A stretch of DNA of 64,000 nt from Sipunculus nudus (lineage: Eukaryota > Annelida > Sipuncula > Golfingiida > Sipunculidae). A program made the translations under genes and the position numbers. How positions within the stretch are numbered: the first letter of the stretch is position 1; each line of letters opens with the position of its first letter. A model generated the notes under the pieces. It had not been told where the DNA came from and did not search any database. It saw nothing but the letters and a program-made list of their open reading frames with translations. The stretch lies in assembly GCA_026874595.1 (NCBI GenBank), contig CM049316.1, positions 24,635,839 to 24,699,838 on the forward strand, written 5' to 3'. Shown one piece after another: positions 48,041 to 60,300 of the stretch.

Positions 48041-48506
48041 ACTTAAGTTTAATCATAGATAAACTAATAACATGTGTATCGTGGTTTTCATCTGTTTTAA
48101 GAGAAGCGTCTTCGATAGACGCGTCTCTTGCCGTTTTTTTTTTATATAAAGAAAGTGTACCCAATGTATGATTATGTAGATAAAATTGAGAAATAAGACA
48201 GAGATTAAAGTTTAAAATTGCGTTTATGATACGGCAATAGTAGCCGGGAATAGCCATTAAATTTTCTGAAAACAATCATGGAACCCCTGTCACTGGTATC
48301 CGCAGATTTGGGACTTATTTAAATTTAAAACATTGCACATGAAGTAATTAATGTATATTGTTTATTCATTATTCTATATATAAACCTTCCGAGTACCCGT
48401 ATCTGCATATTTTTCCGGGATAATTTTTCATGTAAATGCAGCAGTATATAAACATTTCTTGTCCAGGTGTTCGGCCCCCTCCCCAGCCTCAAACCTGGCT
48501 AAGCCC

Positions 48507-48507
<1 letters not shown>

Positions 48508-48561
<54 letters not shown>
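48508..48561. repeat. (TA)n microsatellite
   Basis: About 26 TA units. Confidence 0.95.
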
Positions 48562-48563
<2 letters not shown>

Positions 48564-48699
48564 TAAACAAAAATATAAACTCCACGATATACGTGGCGAA
48601 CTGAGAAAATTATGATCTTCGGGGAGGATTTTTCATGATCTTTGCCATGAAAGAGGAAGATGGGAGTTTTGTCCTGGAGGGATTCTGACCGGGGCAGTG

Positions 48700-49104
48700 A
48701 TATAGTCGAGTGTGTCCGAGTGCAAGTCCGAGTCCACGAGTCCAAGTCCGAGTCCTGGAGATTCGAGTCCAAGTGCACCTTCTCCGAGTCAGAGTCATTT
48801 GGATCTCGGCTCCAAGTCCGAGTCCAATAACAATCTCTTTATAAAATAAATTAAATTGGAACTTGAAGATTCCCATTGGTATTTTCATGTTATTTTTAAC
48901 ATGACTTTTACCCTAAGGTTTAAATACATTTAGCTCACGATGCAGACCTAAAGCATGGTATGTACAGTTGTTTGTGTAATATTCTGTTTGTAATTCACGC
49001 ATGTCTGTAATATATTAGGATCTCATATGTGACCGAGCTTTCGGGGGGGGGGGGGGGGACATTTGTCTTAAGCGCCTATTTAAAGGTTGCGGAGGCTGAA
49101 AAAT

Positions 49105-49136
<32 letters not shown>

Positions 49137-49270
49137 GGGCGGAGGCGGACCCCCTGGACCTACCCCCGGATTTACTCCTGCCTTCTTTCTGCTACACCCA
49201 TTTCTCGAGTCCTTGCCTACGAGTCCAAGTCCGAGTCCTTCACGCTAGAGTCCAACTCTGAGAGTCCCTA
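48700..49270. repeat. Minisatellite of gagtccaagtcc units, interrupted
   Basis: Irregular 12-bp repeats (cgagtccaagtc) at 48705-48830 and again in the same orientation at 49197-49265. The interval between contains two poly-G tracts. Absent at the matching place in A1 (about 1750). Confidence 0.7.
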
Positions 49271-49429
49271 AAAAGTATAATCTTTTGCCCATGGTCATGT
49301 GTATTGTCTGCTCCACACATTCAACATTTAAAAAGCAATTAAGGTTTACCAATGAACGAGCAAAATTTTAGTTATTTGAAGTCATTTTAATTGAGGAAGT
49401 AACAATGTTACTGAGTCGAAGTTATGTCT

Positions 49430-49620
49430 TTGTTGCCTCTGCCAGGAGTGTATGTGTTCATTCGGGTGTGTGTGTGTGTGTGTGTTGTATCTCAACATAA
49501 CTCGCGCACGTATTAACGTAATATCATGAAATTTTCAGAGCATTTCGGTAATGGGTCAAGGAAGAATCGATAATATTTTGGTCCGGATTCGCGTCATGAT
49601 CCTGATCTAGATGAGACTTC
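49430..49620. repeat. tgcctctgccaggag-type interspersed repeat
   Basis: Starts ttgcctctgccaggagtgta and contains (GT)n, then atctcaacataactcgcgca and ttttcagagcatttcggtaa. It resembles the element at 57707-58138 (cctccgccaag..., ttttcaggattgctcggtaa). Confidence 0.45.
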
Positions 49621-50380
49621 CAGGAATATTCACAATTGTACGTTCACTTATAAACGAATAAACGTTCGGATTTAGACCGAATAGGTGAATGCAAACCAGG
49701 GTTGGTGGAATTTCTGCACGAATGAACCTGGTAGTATGGGCCGAATAGGTGAATGCAAATATGTTAAGGCAGAGGCTTGCATTCCTTAGCATGCATATTT
49801 CTGGTTTAATTTATGATTTAGCAAAGTGGAAACCCTCCTAAGTATAAGGACACTAATTTCATCTAGTTATTGATCATGACCATGGTCGAAGCAGAAAGGT
49901 GCTGTTCTTCTCCAATTACCGCCCGGGGCACTACCCGAATGCTGTTGTTTTGTGTACAAACGCCCGTGAACGTCTTTAACCCAACCTCCACGAAGGGTCA
50001 ATAGCAGTAGTGGAACATGAAATTGCATGATTTAGATAAATCCTTTCCGAGGAACAGGCTGGAAACCATTGTGTGGACAAAGTAAATATGGAACTTGTAC
50101 CCTATGTCATTTAATTTAATAAATTAACCAAAAAGCACAGTGGACGATTAATTTCGAGCATCGAAATCGTTAAAAAAGAAGCCTAAATTACATGCAGTCA
50201 GTACCTGAACAGTACCTTTATCACACTTTGATCAGGTAGGAAAGGTTGAAATTATCTCGGGATAGATTAATTTTCCAACTTTTCGCTATATTTAATGTCA
50301 GCACAGATATCTACTGGCAGGCGCGCCATCTTACTTACACCTGATCTTGACCTGACCCTTATATATTTATAATGTGGGAA

Positions 50381-50522
50381 CCCACAATTAAGACCACCTC
50401 GGGGACTGACCAAAGTGGTCATAATTCGGGGTGGTCGTATTTGTGAATTTCTTAAGTTATCTCGATCGGATATTCGGGACCAAGAAAAGTGGTCGCAATT
50501 GTGGGGTGGTCGCAATTGTGGG
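50381..50522. mobile_element. 142-bp MITE-like element
   Basis: Left end cccacaattaagaccacc is inverted at the right end ggtggtcgcaattgtggg; short gtggtc words recur inside. No coding capacity. It is followed by (TA)n at 50551-50593. Confidence 0.6.
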
Positions 50523-50545
50523 AGGGTCGTAAGGCAGGGTATATG

Positions 50546-50595
<50 letters not shown>

Positions 50596-51886
50596 AATGA
50601 TTTTTCAGAACTGTGGGAGACACATGAGCTACTCATATTTACCCGGGTCTGCAGAAACAAAATCTTGGCTATGTGGCCCAGTTGATTGTTTATCAGATCA
50701 CAAACCAATTATAAGTCCGGTGTTTGAATCTGGTCTTTATACCGGACCATTAGTTTAAGGTACCACAAAGGTGATATTAGAAGAATATGATATGACAACC
50801 GGTTCAGTCTGAAGCATGTGAGAGGGTGGATGATAATTATGAAAATTCCGGGTGTGGGCCAAAAATAAAAAAATGCCAACGGTCGTCAGACATTCTTATA
50901 AATGATTCCATCGGTGCTCGAAATATGACACCAGTATAAAACAACAACTTAGTTACATCAAACTTGAATTCATTTGTTTATTAGAAATAGATAAGCACAC
51001 GTTTTTACAACTCTTTTTTATGATCCCACATGTAACCTCCATAACCATAGCAGACACATATATAGGTCACAATTGAGACCTAATTAAAGGAAACGTTAAC
51101 CACGATATAACACTTAAGTGTTAATACTTTCCGACTGAAATAAAAAAAGATGAAAAGATCTTTTTAGAACCACGATACACAGAAAAAAATAATATATTTT
51201 CAGGTATATCCGGAGAACGATGATACACACCCTGTTGGTTTACTTAAAATATGTAAATATAGGGTTGTGTAACCTGTACATTACCAGCACACACGTGTAA
51301 CATTATTACTATAGATTATATCACAGAGAGCTGCATACATTCCTGTTGTATTAATCTAGAAGTGACGTGATAGAACTATAAAGATTATGGCAATTAGAGC
51401 CAAGCTGTCTCTAGAATTTAAGGTTGTTGTCTTGAAACTACGTTGAATTTCTATTCGGTTTGGTATTCAATCTCCTCCTGTAAGAACCAATCATCGTATA
51501 AAATGTTGCGGCAAATGCTCCTATAAGGACACTGTTAAATGTCAGAGCAAAGGCTCAAACGATTCTTGAAATAAATTCATGCGAAATAATATTTAGTTCA
51601 CAGCCTGGTGGCCATAATGCATCTTTTAAAGAAAAATTATCTTCTGATATGTGTTAAAAAAGTTTTTAAAAATCTGAATTGCAGAAAATAGGTCGGTACT
51701 TATAAGTGGCGCTACCGAAAGTATATTTTAAATATTGAGAACATTTTTATGACACCTACAACCGATCATAAGTATAAGTTGGCCTTTCGCCTGAACAAGA
51801 CATGCAAGTCTTGACGTTCGAGGTGCTCCAACGCGTTACCGACCTGAGCTGAAAACTGACTTAGATACAGCATGTCAAAATGTAAC

Positions 51887-52648
51887 CTATATAGAATAGG
51901 TGGTCAGCTGCTCATGAACCTCTTTTACAATGTCTGTTTGGTTTTCAAGTTCTTTCTGAATTTCGTTGAACATGTCAATTGTTGGCGTCTTCTCACTGCC
52001 AACCAGCTGTATAATGCTGTCGACTAGAGTGTATGGAGGGAAGACAGCACTCATGACAGGTAATACCTTTGCCTCTGACGAATCACCGCACGCTACATTC
52101 TTCAGCTCAGGTAATTCTGCCCGAGATGACACTTTTCTGCAATCTCTAAATGGAAACTGCGCAAGCTCCTTTTTCAGTGGAAGTCCTTCTTTGACTGCTG
52201 CTAAGACACAAGATTTGAGTAATTCAACGTCTGTATTTTCAACCAATCCTTCCAAGCTTTTATCGATATTTTGCAGAGCAGTTCCCATTTCTTCATATGC
52301 TTTCTGGTCATTCAATGCGGCGGAACTGTATTCACTTCTCATGTCTGACTCAATGAGCTGGTTTTTCAACTTGGCTCCTCCTGATGTTAAAGCGCCTGCT
52401 GCAACCATGACACCACCGACAGCTGCTAAAGGTGGGAAAATGGCGCCTGCTGCCATCACCCCGAGTCCTACATCTGACACGGTAGCCCCAGTTACACGGG
52501 CAATATTTACGTTTCGGCCATGCATTTTCAAGTCCTTAATCTGCTGGTTTACCTTCCCCATAAGCTCTTCCCTTGCATCGATCCAAGCTGTGTATTTGGA
52601 AATGTATTCTTGGTACAGATGTTCTTCTCCCAGCACTTGTTCAATTAG
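51887..52648 (-). CDS. ApoL-like C-terminal exon, copy A2
   Basis: Acceptor ttgtag precedes 52648; 253 codons to the TAG at 51887. It begins LIEQVLGEEHLYQEYISKYT. The hydrophobic hairpin (VTGATVSDVGLGVMAAGAIF, LAAVGGVMVAAGALTSGG) has an Asp and a Pro not present in A1. The C-terminal helices include YTLVDSIIQLVG and IQKELENQTDIVKEVHEQL. In the ApoL family the hairpin inserts in bilayers. The sense-strand frame at 51966-52667 is a shadow. Confidence 0.75.
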   Translation of the reverse strand, partial: LIEQVLGEEHLYQEYISKYTAWIDAREELMGKVNQQIKDLKMHGRNVNIARVTGATVSDVGLGVMAAGAIFPPLAAVGGVMVAAGALTSGGAKLKNQLIESDMRSEYSSAALNDQKAYEEMGTALQNIDKSLEGLVENTDVELLKSCVLAAVKEGLPLKKELAQFPFRDCRKVSSRAELPELKNVACGDSSEAKVLPVMSAVFPPYTLVDSIIQLVGSEKTPTIDMFNEIQKELENQTDIVKEVHEQLTTYSI

Positions 52649-55497
52649 CTACAATATAATTTCCTAAATGTAATTATACCTAAGAAGCTGAAACACAACA
52701 TCAGGCATATGTATTTCATCAGTCAATTCAGGCAATCCTGTCCATGATAAGTATGTCACCATATCATACTTAAAGAAATAAAGATTTCAGTTATTATTAA
52801 AAGTAGAATATGTAACCAAAATACAATTTTCTGTTGGTGAAATATACTGTTTTTGTTATATGGCCTATCGTGTATAAAATATGCTTGCATATTGTTCAGA
52901 TAAAGCTATTTAGATGGTTCTTGTTTTTCAAAAACAAGTATGTCTGCAAATCTGCCTCTTACCTTCCTTCGGCGTTTCTCAGTATCCAACATGGCATCCT
53001 TTTCCTCTGTCCAACGCCTAAGCAATTCTTTGAATGTCGTTTTTATAACTGACTGTAATTTGGTACTTCCTCTGATTCGGAGCAGAAATTCTGTTTCTGT
53101 TGATTTAGCAAGGGTAGAAAGATCTTTTTCAAGATGTTTGATATCCATATTTGCTTCAATATCTTCTAGCTCGGGTCGAATCTTCGAACGAAATTTAAGA
53201 TTTAATTTATTTTTAATTTATATATAAATCAGGACAAATTTTAGCTAGACAAATTTGAGTGCCGGATATTTTGGCGAAGCAAGCGGAGGTGGTCACGGCG
53301 GAGGATGACCACTTTTATTTAGCTCTTAGAAATACTTTATTATGCAAGAATTATTATTTACAACGGTCTTTAAAAGAAGATAAACGTGCTAAGAGTAATA
53401 TGGTACAGAATTTCCCAATTCTGAGGTATTCATCACGCATAAATTATGATGATGTCAAGTATTTATACTTGGTGTACCCAATCGGTTTCGGCATATGTAA
53501 GCTTTATCTTTGCGTTATTCTATGTGTTAAAACAAAGAATATACATTCAACATGGTATTTATTTGCTTGTCAGTTCAAAGGCAAGTGAACTCTGATTTAG
53601 TGTTTTAGAAAGTAGGGGCAATACTGCAGGGTCTTCAATATAGGGGGATGCGGGTATATATCTCCCCACTTTTTGGCAAAAGGGGGTGGGGTGGTGGTAT
53701 TTACTGTGAAATATCACATCTTAGACAAGTTTGGAATTAACTTATTCTGGAAACATTATACCTTATTTTCTAAAAAAATTATTAATTGTGAAAAATTTGA
53801 AATGTAATTCAATGTATATATATATATGTATGAAAGGTGTCATACAAACGCTAAAAAGGAATATGTGTGTTTGATGGTGTGTGCGTGTGTGTGCCTGTAA
53901 GTTCCCCCCCCCCCCGGAAGAAAAATTGATGCCACTGCAATACTCATTTGATAATACAGGCATTGATTAGAAGAAATCGTGCTTGAAAACACCGACCCCC
54001 TGGTTGTCCTTTGAATTCTGTTCTGTCACCGTTTTCCGATTCATTTGAATCATCTGAATGTTTGTATTCAGCAGCCACCTCTCCAGGATATGGCATCAAG
54101 AAACAATCGGGTTTCTCAGAAAAGTGTTCTACCCATATTTCCCGCTAAAATTTGAATAAATAGGCTTGCTTCTGAGTAATAAATGTAAAGGAAAAGATCA
54201 GTATTTAGACACCTGACTTCCTTGCATATCAGGCTGTCATGCCTCGAACGCAACCAACAATAGGCAATAGACAGCTCGACCTGCATGGTAACTGTCCATA
54301 ACTGTCCATGGGCCAAATGTAAATTCATTGTAGATACTTTCGCAACGTTTTTGAACCGATAAGTTCCCTTTACCCAGATGACAGGAGCAGCTAGCAGCAT
54401 TAGTATGAACCAACGTTCCCTAAACCACTGCCAAACTTCCAACATGTGAATCGTCGTAATCGTGTCTGCCTGCGGGTACATGTATTACATTTTTACTGTG
54501 TTCGTCGCGTGTACACCTGAATATCTCACACTAACTGGCTGAGCCGAAGTTTGTTACATTTTGTTTGAACAGGTTCAATTTGAAGATCGATGGTCAATTT
54601 AACGATAACATTGAGGCTGAGTTTACAATGTTTGATGTCTTGCCGAACTCAACATAGGCGAGGGCCTATAAAAACATTAAGACTGATTAAATGGCAATAT
54701 TTGTAGCCAACTGTAAGCCCGCAATAGTCGATGTCTCAATGGTTTTGAACAAACATTCTAGGAAAGACCACCAGTTATTGCTGATGTTACTTGGAAAGAC
54801 CATAGATCAGCGAGGCGGTGATGTGTGACGCTGACCGTTCCAAAACCGTAGAGTTTACCAGACGATGAAATAGTCGGCCAGAGGGCCGTAATTTAGTTAT
54901 ATAATTGTTGGTGGTACCTGGTCTTAGCGTTGCGACACACTAGAGTACTTTTGTTGGCTCTGTTAATTGGAGAATTTATGTTTTAACCATTGCATCGACT
55001 GAAAGTGTTTGGTAAATATACTATTTGCGTGTCTGAAATTCGATAAATGATTATGGTTGGTACTATATTTCTGCAAGGTTTCCAAGCATACACGAATAAT
55101 ATGTTGCATAGAATAAGTAACCTGGCTCACGTCCTAAATTTATGCACTTGACATATGTAATTATCTGGACACAAATAAATAAACTGAAGATTAGATTCAG
55201 GATATGTGGTGCATGATAGCATTACTAACAGAACTGTTCTGGGAACATCTTATTAAGTTATTCTAATTTCACTTGGAAAAAAAATTAGGACACATGAACA
55301 TGGAAATTAATAACTTGATGAATGTAAAAAGTCACTAAGATGACAAACTCTTTACTGTTAGGCAATACTCTACCATGATTTATCATTTTCAAATGTCACT
55401 TGTCCAAGTATCAGAGCAGGATCGATATCAAATCGAAGGAAGGAAAACCGCATCAGTAGGCTAATAAAAAGCATGCCCAAACCACTTTGTTTACCAT

Positions 55498-55557
<60 letters not shown>

Positions 55558-57286
55558 TGAATGAATCTGTGTGAAACTAACCTTCATCAATTTTGTGTCT
55601 TATTCTAACTTACCTCTAATTCTCTTCCCCGGTACTTCATACCAGCATCTTTGCCCCATTTTATTCCCTCGGAACCCAACCAGTCCCGAACCAGGCAGTA
55701 AAGGCGCTGATAAAAGAAAACATAAGATGAAATTTGTGTAGTTTTCAATAGTTGGAATAATCCAATTGTTATCCGATATGTAAAAAAAGGCAGAATATCA
55801 TATACATAATACACATGACATGCAGGAAAAGATATTTAAACGCATTTCCTCTTATCATCAGTCCGTTGAGAATCATTTATAGCGGAATATTTTCTTGTAA
55901 GTAACAACATCTAGGAAATTAATGTACGTTAAAACCCATTAAAAGTGATGGGACAGTTGCGGCTTCACTCGCATATCTAATATTTGGTCCTTGGCCTTTA
56001 TATACTAAGCCATAGCGCCTTTCTGCGCCATGAACATAATTTACTAGCATATTCCTATTTGCAGTGGCAGTTTGCCATCCTTGATATGTGTATATTATTT
56101 AATAGGTGGCAGAATCATCCATTGGCTTGTGGAACATATAAATAACAGCCAAGATCTGACAGTTGTCTGTCATGCTCAGCTGTCAGTGAATCTGTCAATT
56201 CCTCAATAGGTTGGGCTCGCTTGTGATTTAAACTCAACATATAACATCTAATATTAACGCCAAAATTTTTACGTAGCACTAATTGATATTGGAGTACTTT
56301 TTATCTGAAAAGAGGGGTGTCTTTATAGGCTTGTTTGCTGCAAAAGAAGCCATATTGCGCGAAGAGCAAAATAAATTGAGATTATGAAGAATACGTAAAA
56401 CACGTCATTACATGACCTTATAAAGGAGTGAGTTGAAAATCTGCTACTTAGTATATTATTGTTAAAGTATGACTCAGATAAGGCTCCAAATATTTGATTA
56501 AGCGTTAATAAGACATATATCTATGGTTACCAATTGCCATTCTAGCTTTAGCATGTGCTTTCTTATGCTTAAAGCTGTAGACACAGAATATACTGCTAAG
56601 AAAAGGATATAATTTTTTATCTGAAAGTTAAACTGAACACTTTAATCAAAGTATACACAGAACCAACCCATGCACATCTACACAGAGCTGTAATCTGCAC
56701 CGCTATTTACATAAGTATCTCACCTGAAAAGGCCTTTCTTGACAGGAATGTGCCATCATTAAAGTCAGCTGAGCGATATTTACGGCATTCTGTTAAAAAA
56801 AGATTTAGAATATTATATTATATTACATAACATTATTGAGATCCCACCTTGGCTTCCGTTTACTTTAATATTGCTAAACTTAAATGATGATATTGTTTGC
56901 TACCATTTTCCGATGATATTCAATTATATTATTGTTTTTTGTTAAAAGTGGTTTTTGCAGAAAACAGAAGAAGAAAATGTTTAACCTACCTCTATCTGAG
57001 TAAATTGTGGCCTTTGGATATTATTCAAAACGTTGTACACCTGTGAGAGAGATAAAAACACGTGTATGTGTATGTAAGCTTTAAAGCGATATGTACACAC
57101 TCAAGCATTTTGTGATGGGGTACACATTAGTGTATATGTAAAAACACTTTTTATACCTGTGTGGAACTTAGTAGAAGACTCAAGGCCAAAATTGCTGCGT
57201 CATGAGGTTGATGCTTATCCTTGTCATCATAGAACCCTTGGGTGTCCACAAGTAGCACCATTGCCTGGTTTGTAATAAAATAAACA

Positions 57287-57354
<68 letters not shown>

Positions 57355-60300
57355 ATGAGAGAGCGAGGGAGAGAGATGTATGATTAGCCATGCTGGTTCA
57401 TTGTATATAGAATGGATAATGAATACACAGAAAAGACGGTTCACTGTCGATGGGAATCGAACCCATGACCATCCGATTGCCGGTCGGCGGCCCTGTCCAC
57501 TAAGCTACAGCAAATCCACGACCAAACTGGTATTTGCACACTTTTATAGGAACCAGCGAGGTTACGTCACAGTAGTGACGCAAGAGTGGTACCCACCATG
57601 TGTCGGCACAGCGACTTTGCATGCAGCTGGGAGAACTAGTTGCCTTAAATGGTGTGGGCAATATATTACATAGAGATATGTATGATTTGCCATAATCGTT
57701 CATTACCTCCGCCAAGCGGCGGGTGTTATGTTTTTGGTGACGTTGGTTTGTCTGTTTGATTGTTAGCACTATTACTCAAAAAGTTATTAACAGATTTTTA
57801 TTAAATTTTCAGGATTGCTCGGTAATGATACAAGGAACATTTGATTACATTAATGGAGTTACCCATGCGTAAATAACCCACGGAATTAGTGTTTTATGGA
57901 GTTTGATAGCAAATTTGTTTACACGGGGACGTGGCATATGACGTTATGGCTATCTTTGGAGTGCAAATCGTGACGTAATAGACGTGACGTCACAGAAGAT
58001 AATGACGTCACTCAACGTGTATAAGCCGTTTGCCTGAAAGGTGTTAGTAAATCAACGTACAGCATGAGGGTCAGGAGGGGAAAAATTTTGCTTTCCTTAC
58101 AATGCCATGTGGGGGTAAGGAGCTGCTTTGGCGGAGGTTTCTAGTTGTATATAGAATGGAACATGAATACACAGAAAAGTCTGTTCAGTGCCGATGGGAA
58201 TCAAACCCATGACCTTCCGAATGCCGGTCGTTTGCTCTATCCACTAAGTTATAGCAGATCTACTGTGACGTCACTTCTCTGGTTCCTATAAAAGTAAAAC
58301 ATTTCTACATTTTTTTCTGCGCCCTCGGTTTACCCCTGACCAAAATTTCTTCAGCTTTTGAAGATACTTTATGTACAAATATACACACAACAGACTGGGT
58401 TTTAACCGTACAGTGGTCGTCAGTGAGGTACTGATGCTTTCATAATTCAATATATTGAAGGTGTACAAGCTTGAAATTAATATTACCTTTCTTCCGTCCT
58501 TTAGGTTCACAGGGAATGGTTTACTCCACATAAGAATGCCCTTGGTGACCCCGTCTGCCCCCTGTCCCCAGTTGAACCCGGACAGAGGTTCATCACGGCC
58601 ACCAATCCAGTGAGGATCATATGACCTCTCCTTCCATTTTTATTTAAAAAAAAAAAATCAAGTGACCAATTGGTCATAACGCTCAGCTGACTAGAAAGAC
58701 ATTCATAAAAGAAATTTGATCATATGAATGCCAAAGGCGGTACCCTCATTCAACTGTAGAATTTAAAGTTCTTCAAAATCAACAAAAAGAAAAAGTTTCA
58801 TAATACTATGTCATTCCCATGAAATCTAGCTGTTTTGTATGCAGTCAGCTGTACTAAAAATGACCTTGCAAATTTTAAGCTCAGATGACTTTAAGTCATC
58901 TGAGCTAAAGCGATCACTCTTTGTCCGGCCGTCCGTCCGTTAACAGGGCACAAATCGTAACCGTTAGACTTAGAAACGTCTTACTGTACATCCAGGAAGG
59001 TACTCGGCAAATCTCCTTGTAAATCTGAAATTAGGTCATGGTGACCCATATTTTGTGACCTATGGGCCGCAAACATGATTTTGAGCACCCAGACAGTATG
59101 ACGGGGCACAAATTGTATCCATTAGGCCTAGAATCATCTAACGTTACATTTAGGGAGGTCCTAGGCAAATGTGTTTGGAAACCCTGAAATAAGGTCACTG
59201 TGACCTATATAATATGTGACCTATAAGAAAAAGATGTCATATGAACACACTGAACGTCAGATGGGGACAAATCGTATCTGTTAGGCCTAGAATCTTCTAA
59301 TACAAAATCCTGGAAGTTACTAGGCAAATCTCCTTGTAAACATGTTATTAGGTCATGGTGATCTATATTTTATGACCTACGGGCTGAAAACATGATTTTA
59401 GCGCACTGAATGTCAGATGGCCACAAATCCTATCTATAAGGCCTAGAATCTTCTATCGCAACATCCTGTGAGGTTCTAGGCAAATCTTTTTGGAAACCTG
59501 AAAATAGGTCGAGGCCTTCATTTTGCGACCTACAGGCCGAAACATGATTTTGAGCACCCAGAAAGTCAAACAGGGCACAAATTGTATCTGTTTGGCCTAG
59601 AATCTTCTAACTTAACATTCAGGGATGTCCTAGGCAAATGTCCTAGGAAACCTTAAATTAGGTCACTGAAACCTATATTCTGCACCTATGAACCGAAAAC
59701 ACATTTTTGAGCACCCAGACAGTCAGATGTGGCACAAACTGTATCCATTAGGCCTAAACTCTTATAAAATGACATTCATGGAAGTCCTTGGCAATTCTCC
59801 TTGGAAACCTGAAATTGGGTCATGGCGACCTAAATTCTGCAAACTATGGACCAGAAACATGATTTTAGCACCCACACAGACAGGGTACAAATTGGTTCTA
59901 TTTTCTTTTTAAATCCTGTATTGAGAAATCCGGGGGGGGGGGGGGGGGTCCTGGGCAGGTCTCCTATGAATCCTGAAATTTTTATTTTCTGCCCATTTTT
60001 CAACATGGTAAAAATAGCTATAGTCTATTCTCACAGACAATATATAACATATATTAAAGGAATGAGCACCCATATAATTTTAGCTGAGCGTCATGGCCCA
60101 TGGACCACTTGTTTAAAGAACATCCCTGGATGTCAAGACGAGAAGATTCTAGGTCCAACAGTAAAGTTTTATACCCTGTCTGCCTGTCTGGGTGCTTGAA
60201 ATGTTTTTGGCCAGTAATCTAGGTCACCATGACCTATTTTCCAGTTTCAATGGAGATTGTCCAAAGACTTCCCTGTATATTACATTGGAACAATCTAGGG

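Noticed and set aside
51966-52667. 233-codon plus-strand frame
   Set aside because: Antisense shadow of the ApoL-like exon; the minus-strand protein has clear domains and splice sites and is conserved in the paralogue. The same applies to the shorter frame at 5159-5470.
54116-54481. 121-codon minus-strand frame in the GBP-ApoL gene
   Set aside because: It runs through the acceptor of the PYPG exon (54144) and uses another frame; its sequence shows no GBP features.
57440-57560. Possible tRNA gene on the minus strand
   Set aside because: Only A- and B-box-like words are present, the cloverleaf stems do not pair properly, and a second diverged copy with the same tail exists; a SINE fits better.
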